Shown here: positions 10,811 to 22,200 of the stretch, one piece after another
Layout: each line of letters opens with the position of its first letter
Position numbering within the stretch: position 1 is the first letter of the stretch
DNA from: Phascolarctos cinereus
Lineage: Eukaryota > Chordata > Mammalia > Diprotodontia > Phascolarctidae
DNA length: 64,000 nt
NCBI RefSeq assembly: GCF_002099425.1
Contig: NW_018344253.1
Location: forward strand, 1,674,001 to 1,738,000
Direction: 5' to 3'
Translations under genes and position numbers: made by a program
Notes under the pieces: model-generated
Database searches by the model: none
What the model was told of the DNA's origin: nothing
What the model saw: the letters and a program-made list of their open reading frames with translations, nothing else

Positions 10811-11933
10811 ACATAATATGGAAAAGAATGGAGCAGAAACCAGTTGTTTCTAGGTTTGTGTGCCTAGGTACCTACCATCTGTCACAACTGCAAAGAATTA
10901 AGGAGTCTAATGGTGCTAGACATAAAAGAAGGTAGCCTCAAATAAAGAACAATTCTGGCTTTCAGTTTCCCTGTCCGTAGTGTTGGCTGGGAGCCAGGCT
11001 AGTCATGGCTAGGGTGGAGGAGATGCGGGGTCGGGGTGGTCAGAGCTTGTTTCCTCTTTCCAGATGCCATCTCCCTACTTCTGGGCTCTCAGGCTGCTCT
11101 ACCCTCCTCCCAGGAAGTAGCCAACCACAGCCTATATCTTCATACACATAGAGTTAAACCACTAATGTTTTTAAAGCCTAGCTGCCCCTGAGGTGACGGA
11201 ACAAGTCTCCTCCCTCCCAGCTTGTCTCCTCTCCCCCAGCCCAGAGGCTGAGCAGGGCCCTGCGGCAGGAGGCAGGTTGTATTCATTTTTTATTAGACAT
11301 TTTATAGGACCTTCTAAAAAAGCTCACAAAGCACTCCGAGTGCTTGGTCATTTACCCTTTGACCCAGGCCTCATTTTTTCATCTATAAAATATAGAAGCT
11401 CAGACTTGATCTCAGAAAGAGAAAGATACAGGTGGCAATCAATGCACAGAGAAAGACAAGATAGTCCTCATTCAGCCTCTGCCATAGTAGGATAGAATAT
11501 AATCCTTCCAGGCTGTCCTTCAACTCCTGAACTTGTACTGGACTCACACACTGACACATTTTGCTTCCACAGGTCATTCTGAACTGATCTGGCACTAGTG
11601 AGAAGGGTCAAGACAAATTCTCTTACCCCAATCTCAAAATGTCTCTCTGCCGGCATAGATTTCAGGGGCTGTTTAATGTCTTTGATGTCACTAGAGAGAG
11701 AAGAAGCAGCTGTTTTGGAATGCAGAACTGCTGCCTGGTTCAGCTTTCATTTTCTATTCATTTACTACCTCTGCTTCTCTGCAGTTCCAGGGTAACTGAA
11801 GTCCTGTGTTACTAGCCCACTTAATTATACTATCTAGGAACACCTGTTAGGCCTGATGGGCAATCCTGTTCCCTTCTACCCTCAGAGGCGATCCACAACC
11901 TAATCATCAGCACAGCTCATTCAATAAAACATA

Positions 11934-11939
11934 TTTATT
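11934..11939 (-). terminator. GTPBP2: Likely GTPBP2 poly(A) signal
   Basis: TTTATT on the plus strand gives AATAAA on the GTPBP2 strand. It lies about 1.1 kb past the stop at 13069, a reasonable 3' UTR length. It directly precedes (on the GTPBP2 strand, follows) an AT microsatellite. Confidence 0.6.
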
Positions 11940-11944
11940 CTGTA

Positions 11945-11946
11945 CA

Positions 11947-11977
<31 letters not shown>

Positions 11978-12013
11978 CATATGTATATGTGTATATATAT
12001 AGAGAGAGAGATT
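11945..12013. repeat. AT-rich microsatellite (TATATACATA, then GA)
   Basis: An alternating TA/CATA tract ends in a short GAGAGA run. It sits at the distal edge of the GTPBP2 3' UTR. Confidence 0.95.
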
Positions 12014-13068
12014 CAGAGAAACTTCAAACAACAAATGATCCCTGAGCCCTTGGGAACCCAGGACATCAACAATGGGGAAAGAGGAAGTCCCTTGCTAGAG
12101 CAGGGGACGTGAACAACCCTCCACTTCTTTGGGGAAAGGGGAAGGTTGCCTGCAACAACAGGCAGGATAGGATCACTGCAAACAAACAGAACAGTGGGTG
12201 ATGGGGCTGCTTGGAAGCAGGAAGGGGTAAAGGTTGACAGGGGAGCTAGAACTCCCAGTACCCTGTCACCCATTTTTATAAAGCAAAACATGTCCGATCC
12301 ATAACAAAAAAACAAAAAACTGCAGAGGGAGAGGGTGGACAAGACCATGACTGACATGCAGCTGACCCTTAGTATGTCAAGCCCTGGACCAGCCTGATAA
12401 ATAATAGCACCTGTGGGGCTTGTTAGGGATGAGGATGGAGTGACGGAGGTCCCTAAAACAGGGAATAAGAGGAAGTTGGGGACGGACCATTAGGCCCTGG
12501 CACAAAATGTGAGCAGTAAAATTCACTGTCCACATGTCACTCCTTACCCTTTTGGACCTTGGGCTCCAGGCAGACATGGTGACATGTCTTTTGTCCACAG
12601 TCAGATGGAACTGGCCTCTGTTGGAAACTTTATATAGCCCTGAGGACTAGAAAATGGGCTCCCTCCTGAGAATCACCCCAAGCTGCAACTGTTTCCAAGA
12701 AGCCCAGATCATACTGGGAGATTAGACCCAGTCCAAAATCACTGAAAAGGTATGGCTGAAAGTGGCCAAAGTGGCCTTTTCCAAGGCCCCAGCAGAAGAG
12801 CCACGGTCTGGCCGAGTTGGAAGAGCCAGGCCTGGAGCACAGCCCTAAGCCAATACCCTGAGTTTTCCTGTCTTCTCTCACAGGACTCTCCTTCTCCTAG
12901 CCACACCAAGTTGGGCACCACTCCAGAGGTGCTAGGAGAAGCAACTGGCAGGAAATGCCCCCTCCCCCAGGCTATTAACACACAGAGCTGCCACTGGGAG
13001 CAGCGTGGTCTGAAGTCACCTTGTATATTGTAGGGACAGCAAAGAAGATGCCCCTTGCCTGGGGTAGT

Positions 13069-13245
13069 TCAGAAGCCCAACCTGGCCTGGGCCTCTCCTG
13101 CTGCAATAGCTTGCACGTCGGTGACATGGCCGATGCCTTTGGTGACACCCTCTCGGAACAGCAGCTTGGCACCCACCTTCAGGTACTCTGGGTGTTTCAG
13201 GAAGCGGAAGCGCACTACTGCCTTCTCCCCGGTCCGCAGCTTGTC
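13069..13245 (-). CDS. GTPBP2: GTPBP2 exon 12 (C-terminus)
   Basis: It encodes [20 protein letters not shown] through EAQARLGF and a TGA stop at 13069-13071. Human ends EAQANMGF. The acceptor reads CTGTAG on the minus strand. The exon forms part of the last beta-barrel domain. Confidence 0.95.
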   Translation of the reverse strand, partial: DKLRTGEKAVVRFRFLKHPEYLKVGAKLLFREGVTKGIGHVTDVQAIAAGEAQARLGF

Positions 13246-16200
13246 CTACAGCAGATATGCAGTTACTGGTGCTGGCCAGCAGATCTTGACCTAGTTGGAG
13301 AGCTATGGGGCCTATTCAGCTCTACCCACAGTGAATATTGCTCAGGTTCTACCCACCTCATGGGAATATCTGTCCACTCTCAGAAGTAAGAGATGCTTTT
13401 GCAAGCCTAGGGCATCCCCTAAGGAATCAAGGAATAATTGGGCGCCACTCACCTTGGCATGGATCTTCTCCACTACAGCTGTCTGACGCACATTGCCCAC
13501 GTGCACAGTCACCTGGAAGCCACGCCGGAAGGTGGTGGCATGGAACAGTAGGACAATCTCTGCCTCAAACACTGAGCAGATAGTGGGGTTCATCTCAGGG
13601 CTCACCATCACCATGCCCTGTAGAAGCAGAGGTCACCCAGGCCCAGGTGGGACAGACTCCAAATTACATCCTCCCACTTTTCACCATCAAAAGCCCTTGC
13701 ATAGTTCCTTTTTCCTAAGTCTCAACTCAAGATTTTAGAAGAGCTTACTGCTTAAAACTCACCTGCTATAGGAAGCCTTCCTACCTCCTCATCATTCTAA
13801 TCACTTCTTTACTCTCTGCATTTCTAGGACAGTAATAGGACATTTAGTTTGCACTATATTAATTCACACTTGTTGAGATCTCTTTTCCTTCCAATTCATC
13901 CTTCACACCAGATTAATCTCTTAGATTTGGTCATGTCCCTCCTCTGCTCACAAATCTTCAGTGCATCCCTACTGCTTCTTCCTGGAATTAAAAGCTCTCC
14001 AAAGTTTGGCACTACCCAACCTTTCTAGCTTTATTTCGTATCACTTCTTTCCATGTATTCTATAATCTAGTCCAACCTAGATTGCTCTCTACCCCCTTGA
14101 ACACCCCTCGAAAGCTCCCATCTGTGCTTCTGCTCATGATATTCCCTGTTTCTGCAGTGTCCTTTTTCCCTATTTTTTACCCACCCCTTTAAAAAGTCAA
14201 GTCAAATGCCATTTCCTCCACAAAGTCTTCCCTAATCCCCTGATCAATAACAAGCTTTCCCCATCAGACCTCACATGGCACTTTGTTTTGTACCTCATTT
14301 ATAATGTAATATTTTATATTATACTTATCCATGTTTGTATCTTAATCCCCACTGAACAGCAAGCCCCATACAAGGGTCTGTATGGGAGCATGTCTTATTT
14401 AATTTTGTATCACTCACCCAGTTCCTAGCACAATGTTCTATACATGGTAAATGCTTAATATATGTTTTTGTTGGGTGTACATAGTGATTATTAGTGTTCC
14501 TGAACCCCTTTCGTTTGTGGAGGATCCTGTCTATGAACTTTCATTGTGGGATTCAGAAGGGCAAGGACTGCTTCTTCTGTGTCTCTCTGCAGTAATTGTA
14601 AGAATAGGTCTCTGCACATAGGCTATCACTGAACATCACTGCCTCTGAAAGCATTTCCCCAATAGTTCTACCACTGTCTACCCATAAGGCTTTTATCTTA
14701 GCTCCCTTTCTATAATCCTCCTACCTTGCCACCCAACTCACCTTTCGAAGAAGAGCACGGTCAAAGTCGCCAAGGGCTAGGGTAGCTGCCTGGCCTGCTC
14801 GAAGTACTCGGCAGGCGGAACGATTGCGCTGGATGCTGCACACCTTCAGCTCCAGGAAGCGTCCATCATCGGTGGGACCTACCACCAGCTGGTCCCCCTC
14901 ACGGCAGATCCCACTGTAGTCCAGAGCAGCAATTGTACGGGGTCAGCCTGGGCCCTTTGCCTGCTTCCCACAAGGTTCTGGGCTACCCCCTCCCCACTTA
15001 AACTCCTTCGATAGCAGTGCCTCTTTTCCTGAGAAAAGGGACTGGGATTAATTGGGAAAGAGCTCTCGATTCAAAGCTGGGGAGCTGCCCTCTTCTGGCT
15101 CAGAGCTCAAACTCTGAGGGGAAGAATCTACAGGCAAAATCCATCCCAAGGCTTAGAGAATGCCACACTGACTAGAGCATTACTATTTCATGATCAAGAA
15201 TTTGCTGAAACATTAATAGTGTGGACCTTGTATGGCCCTATCATCCTCTAGACCTGTGACCTCTGATTCAAAGACAGATCCCAGAAAGGAACTCCCATCT
15301 TCCCTTTTTCAGTTAAGACCAGTTAGGTGGAACTTGGATACTTTCCCAGGGCCCAAGCACCCACACCTCACCCCAGTGGTCCAGGAGAATAATTATCCTA
15401 GGGTGTGATTCCCAGCAGATAGGAACGCTGTTCCTTCCCACATATAGCATCAGGCTGGTTGCCTCCAGCATTTCTGACAATGAAGGCATAGACTCCTGAA
15501 GCCAGTAAGTTCCTTTGGTTGGGGTCTGCTCAGCTTCACAGTAGGGAGGTGGGGATTTGCCTCCTTTGGAGCCTGATGCCATCATGTGGAGGGAACCCTC
15601 TAACAAAATCTCCCCCAACAAGGGAGTCACCTGGAAAGTGTCCCTCCAACAACAGTCCCCACCTCTGGCACCGTGTAGATTTCATCCACCTGAGACCAAA
15701 GAGGACACCATCAGTGGGTGGCCAAGGAGGCCCAGGAGGTTCCTAGGCCTCTGGGTAGACCTTGAGGGTCAGCTTCAAGGCAAGTGGCTCAAACCAAACT
15801 TATCCCAGCTCCCTGCCCTGCCCCAGCCCATCTCCTACCTGGAACTCAGTCAGCTGCTGCATGAGCTCTTCCTGTTCTTTGCTATTGGTGAGTGGTGGCA
15901 AGATGTTGAGAAAGACTTTGAGCAGGTCCAGGCTTTCCCCAGACACACTAGACAATGTGAAGATGGGGGTGACACTGTAGGGAAAGACATGGAGTGGTCA
16001 GTCAAGGAAGGTCCCTAGAGTAGAGGGTACCTGTGAGATTTCTTGAGCTAGCCTCAGGACCCTACTAACAAAGAAGCTGAGGTTTTAGGATTTTCCCCTA
16101 CTATCATCCTAGCTCCATCTTTAGGACCTCTGGAATGGTCCTCTGAAAATCAGGAAAGAAGCATAGCACCTAAAGCCCACCCTAGAGTAGAAAGCATGTA

Positions 16201-19200
16201 ATGAGATGTCTAAGTACATACATTATTTCATCCCCTGTGGTCCTGGACCAAGTCAGTGTAGTTTGCTATTGGCTTTGGGGGTACTGGTGTATTAGAACGG
16301 GGATGACTTGTGGTAGTACACCAATCTGAAGAACATGTAGATTGAATCAGAATGGTCTCTCCACTGGCAGAGAGATTAGGAGTGAGAAAATGGAACGAAG
16401 TAGTTATCTTCTGTTCTGAAATGGGAGGGGGTAGACTTACTTGGGAGACTGGGCAAACTGTTGGGCAGCAGTGACAGCATCATCATCAGAAGTGACCAAC
16501 AGGGGAAGTTTGTGGCAGCCAGGCTGCTTAAGGACCCTTTCCAGCTGGCGCACTGTCCTTTCCACTGTGGCCTTTGAACATAGGTCCACTTTGCTGACGA
16601 CAATGAAGAACGGCACTTTCAGGGCTAGGGCTAGCCCCAAATGCTCCCGCGTGGTACCCGCTGCCACAAAGTAGCAAGGAGGAGGAAGAATTAGAAAAGG
16701 AAGAAAGGGAAATGAGAGAACCAGAGGGGAAGGGAAGGAAATATGCTTTTGTTACAGCACCTAGTATGTGCCAAGCACTATACTAAGTGCCCTACAAATA
16801 TTATCTTATTTGATCCTCAAGAACCCTATGAGGTAGGTACTATTATCCCCATTTTACAATTGAGGCAAAGGATAAGTGACTTGCCCAGGATCACAAAGCT
16901 AGGAAGTATCTAAGACCAAATTTGACCATGGCCTTCCTGACTTTAGGAAGCATAGGATTATATAGACATGGAGCTGGAAGGGACCTTAGAGGCTATTGAG
17001 TATAATTCCCTCATTTTACACGAGGGAACTGAAGTACAGAGAAGTTAAATGACATGCCCAGGGTCATATGGCTAGTAAATGTCCAAGGCTGAACTTGCAC
17101 TCAAGTCTTCCTGATTCCAAGTCCAGCCCTCTACCCCCTATGTCACCTACCTGCCTCCATCTGGACCTAGCCTTTGAAGAGGCCCAGGGTAACAGGAAAT
17201 TTGCAGGCCATGTTGCCCCTGAAAGTACTCACCAATGCCAGTATTTGCACTGACTAGAAGCAGGGCACAGTCAGGACAGTAGGAGGTCAGGCCAAAGATG
17301 GTAGTGCGTAGGTATTTGTGGTGTCCTGCCAGGTCAATGAAGGTGATCATCTTGGAGCTGCTCTCACAGATCTGCTCTGCTGTCCTGGAGTCGCTGTAGT
17401 TCACCACCTGGACCAGCCCTCTTATTAGCCCCTGCTGCCAGTTCACCCTGACCCTTTCTCCTATTTAGAGCTGAGCTGCATGGACCTGACCCAAACACCA
17501 TTTAGTTTGAAAGAGTATCTCTTCTTCACCCCTTTAAAGGTTGTCAAATTGCTTCTACTGCCTCCCAGTCCTTCCCCAGTCTGGCCCCATCATGCTTCCT
17601 CTCTTTCTGCATACCTCTCCCCTGCTGTTAAAGCCAAGGATCTCAAAGCTGATGCTGGAAGTACGACCAGATTGGATCTCATGCAGGTGACGGAAAAGAT
17701 TGAGCCGGGCCCTGCCACGCCCATTGTCCAGCTCCCCCTGGGTCAGCACCCCCAGGAGAGTTGATTTCCCAGAGTCCACATTGCCCAGAACAGCCACACG
17801 AAGGTCCAAGAACTGTGAAGAAATCAACTCAAGGTCAGGAGTCCTCTCTCTCCTGCCTTCATTTTGGGGACAGGAGATAAAGCATCCTGGGGCAACAAGG
17901 AAGGAGTAAGCCACCCCAAGAAGCTTGGGCCAGGGGAGATGATCCCAGGAGAGGGGCAGGGATGCACGTATGTTTATGTATGTGCTTGGAGGAGAGGCAT
18001 ATGCTAAGGGACAGGCTTTACCTGCTGGTTGTCAGGGACCTTGCGCACCAACACCTCAGTGATCTTTCGAGGAACATCGCTATCGTAATCCACCTCTCGT
18101 TCCCGGAGAACTGTGATGTCTGCCCCCACCCTGTGCACAGTAAGGTCAGTCCCCTACTCCCAGTCCAGTGCATATCCCCATCCCAGCCTAACTTAGAGCC
18201 ACCTGCCTTCCTTTGCCTCTCTAGCCTGGATCGACCAGGTGCTCGTTTCTTCAATACCTCTACTCCACTCATGGCTCTCTCCCTCTTCTTATTTCCCATC
18301 CATAACCATGGCCTCCCCTACCTCTTCAAAGGCCCAAAGCAAGGGCCATAAGTCTGGGTCACCTGAAGCAGGCCCCAGAACCTCAATCTCCCCCCACCTT
18401 TGGCACTCAACCTTAGTCAAAAGACAGCAGCAGGGAAGCCCAACCATAATCCCCTGGGGAAAGGACAAGGCAGGGAAGTGCTATCATAAAAAAGTACAGA
18501 GAGAAGGAAGGAGAGTGGGGAAGGGGACATACTTCTCAGCCATCCGGTGCAGGGTCTTGAGGGATGCCCGCATCTCCTCATCAGCCAGCCCTACTAATAG
18601 CCCATTGTCCTCCACCCCAATCTGATAGACAGCCTCGCCCCGGCCTTCCTGAAGCCGCCACTTCATCTGTGTCACCAGGTGCTCAAAGCGGTATTGGGAT
18701 GGGTTCACCAGCTTCAACTGGGAAACAGAGAGGTACAATGGTGAAGTCACATATTGACCCTCATTTACCCTAAGAAGGACCAGGGCCCTCTACCTCCCTA
18801 TAGATTACTGAGAGTAATTTAATCTGTCCACCACCTAGCCCTACTTCCACCCTGGGAATGAATCCAGTCCCTTCTAAGACAACCTTTTTTAGTCCCATTC
18901 CCCTAAAGAGCTAGGGATTCAGGAGAAACTTGGGGATGGAAACCCACAAAGGTCAGGGGCAATCCTGACTCCCCTACTCACCCAAGACTCACCTTGTACT
19001 CAATGTTTCCATCCTCAGCCTGTAAAGAAACATAAGACCCGGCAGTCACTGCACACTGCCCTAACCCCTCCCCCTTTTCTCCTGGATTCCAGCCTAGTGT
19101 CCAAGTTATTCTCTTCAAACAGCAGAAGACCCAGAATGCAGCATCTTGCCAAGGCAGGAGGCATCTGAGGGACCAGAGTAACTCCCTCATCCAGCCCTGA

Positions 19201-22200
19201 CTTAGCCCCTCTAGTGGAGAAAGCTGCCCTGCTAGGTCCCAGGGAGTAATCCAATGAGCCAGGGACAGAGCACAGGAGTTCCTCCCTCCTTTCAGTCATC
19301 ACTCCCCACCAGAAAAGAAGTTAAACTGACATTCCCAGAGGTCAGAGCCTCCTCTACCCTCAGGCTCATCTAACCATCTCTCTCCTTGTCAGCACTTCCT
19401 GCTCCACCCCCTTGACTGATGTAATGAGGAATAAGAGGCTGTAAGAGCTTCTGTGTCAGGGCCTGGAGGTGAGCTCAGCAGTGTCCACTCTGAACACAAA
19501 GTCCAAACTAAGGAGGGTCAGGTTAGGAGAGGTCTCAGTAAGGGCCATGAATTGAGACTGAGTGGGACAAAAGTACATTGAAAACCTCTCTAGGTTTTTT
19601 CAACCCTTGAGCAGTGCTGGAGGCATTTAGGAAGTGTACCAAATTAGCTTATGTCCTAAAAGACCTCAATGCTCTCCAAAGATCTCTTTCTCCTTCCTCT
19701 GAGGAAAAGAGAGACAGGAAAGAGGGCCCCATTTTCTTGGAAATTCCTTTCTCTAGAGTCTTCACACCTATCCTTGGTTCCACTTTGCACTCACTGCATC
19801 TTCACCCCACAGGCTTTGATGAACATGACTCAGTATTCCTTGGAGTCTCTTACTCTTTTAATCTATTCATTTATTTTAAAAAATAAAAAAATAAGTGTTT
19901 ACTGTGTGTGCCCAGCCATTCTTCTTAGAGCTGGCCCAGGAATTCAGGGGCTTAGTCCCCACTCATTCAGTAATCATTAACCTTTATTCCCCAGATTTCT
20001 AGCACTTCTATCCTCATGGTGTGTCTTTATTTCCCAATTAGTTTTCCTCACCATTTAGCAAGCAGCACTTACTGAGTTAGTGACAAGAAGCAATATGTAT
20101 TGAGACAAAGCTAAAAGGGTAAAAGTTGCAAAAAGGCACATGTAGGCTTGATGCCAGGAGAAACATTTTAACAATCAGAACTGCCCAGAAGTGGAATGGT
20201 CTGCCTCAAGAGGTGATTGGCTCCCTCCCTTGGAAGTCTTCTAGCAGAAGCTGAATGACCATGGAGATTTCTTTAAGGTTTGGCATGAACAAGATGATTG
20301 CTGAGGTCCCTTCCAACTCTCAAATTCTGTGATTCTGGAAAAAACCTTTTCCCTTCTAACATCACTTAGTACTTTGATTTACATCTCTTTAATTGACTTA
20401 TCATGTCCTATTGAGTATCACAGTTATCTATGTATGTATCATATCTCCTGCTAGACTACATTTCATTAGAACTACTTGACCTGGAGTCAGTAAGCTCTAG
20501 GTTCAAATCCCATCTCTGATATTTATTAGCTGTGTGACCATAGGCAAACAAACAACTTAACCCCTCTGAGTCTTAGTCACTTCATCTGTAGAGAGAATAA
20601 TGAAATTTCACAGAGCTCTGAAGCTAAAACGAGAATGAACATATAGTTCTTTGAAAACTTTCAAGTGCTATACAATTGCCAGCTAGAATTATAATCTCCA
20701 GTCAGGACCTAGCAACACAATAAGGTCATAATAAATGTTTACTGAATTGAATTCAGACTTTTCCCCCCAGAGGTTATAACTTTGTAGTCTCTGATGAGGA
20801 AGAGATATAGGGGTTGTCAATCTCCCAGACCCAGGGTCTTCTTCACCTCAAAGTAACAATTATCCCCAACAAAAGGACCAAGGTAAGCAGAGTTGTCAAC
20901 ATTCACCCCTCTGTAATCAGTTCTCTCAGGCATAGTGGAAATGGAGAAACTCAAGGCATATATATGCTTCTTCTCAGGGGTTCCCTTTCGTTCCCACAAG
21001 ACAGAGGAAAAGGTATTCTTTGTGTTCCTCACCCCAGGATCACTTAACTCACTTTGGGGAATGGGTATGTGCTGGGAAGGGGAAAAGTGCCCCTTTGATC
21101 CTCCTATTGGTCTCCTCCTCAAAAGGTAGATATGAGACTTTCCAGGTATTCGTTTTCTCAGCCTCTCCCTGATCCCCCCAACCCTCAGGATTATACAGAA
21201 TGGGGTGCAAGCATATTCTTTTTTTCCCTCCAGATTTCCTCTCTTCTTGGGCGCAAGGTAGGTAAAGGAATTTTCTTTCTGTCCTTTTTCAGCCCTACCC
21301 CATGGGACAAGTTCAGGATTTGGACAGAGGGTTCTTTGACCAAAGTCCCAAAACTCAGGGTAAAGGAATGTTATTTGTTTTTTCCAAAAGCCCCCTTCCT
21401 AATGGAACACTGCCCCCTCCCCTCATATTCCCACGTACCATAGATATAGGATGGAAGGGGGAAAGTGTTTTCTCTGCTCTTCCTCAATCATCCCTTATGG
21501 GACAGGGACAAGTAGATAAGAGTGGAAGGGATGTATTTTCTGTTTCTCAAATCCTTCCCCTGACAGGTACAGGATAGGATGAGGGAAGAGGGGTGGGACG
21601 TACTACTCTCTGCCTCTCCCTGAGACTCTAACCTAATTCACAGGACAAGAGGAGGTTCAGGATTGAGGGAATTCTCTTTGCCTCTCCTGGAGCTGCCCCC
21701 CTCATGGAGTTGAAGGGGGTGCTCTCTCTACCCCTCTCCAACCCACACCCCACAGAACACGGCAGGTATAGAATGAGGGACGCCCTATCCAACCCTCTCC
21801 TTACTCACTCCTCCATGAGACAAGTGAAAGTTCAGGATAGGGGGTTTTCTTTTTGCCCTTCCCCATGGAGCAGGTGCAGGATGGAAGCTGGGCTCTGATT
21901 TTCCAGGATGTCCCTCATAAAACAAGTACTGTATGGCAGGTGTGCTCTCTACTCCACCCCAGGCACTCCCCCCATGGGGCAGGTGCAGGTGTGCTCTCTG
22001 ACCCTTCAGGACACCCCAATGGGGCAGGTACAGAAAGGGGGGAGCTATGCTCACTGACTCTCTGGAATCTCACCGTGGGGCAGATACAGGAGGGGGTGCT
22101 GTGCTCTTTGACTTTTCGGGACCCCCTTCCCCATGGGGCAGGTGGGGGGGGGCTGTGCTCTCCGGCACTCTAGGACTCTCCTATCGGGCGGGTACAGGAA

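Larger units (their letters stand above)
6401..13068. other. Intergenic region between convergent POLH and GTPBP2
   Basis: No conserved coding exon is visible in these 6.7 kb. It should contain both 3' UTRs. The sequence is mostly old LINE and SINE material (MIR, L2, CR1/L3, three L1 3' UTR pieces, MAR1) plus an AT microsatellite beside the GTPBP2 poly(A) signal. Confidence 0.85.

Noticed and set aside
15663-15689. 27-bp version of GTPBP2 exon 9 ending at the internal GTGGGG
   Set aside because: That donor would remove VGTVVGG and put exon 10 out of frame. The donor GTGACT at 15630 gives a perfect match to the human protein.
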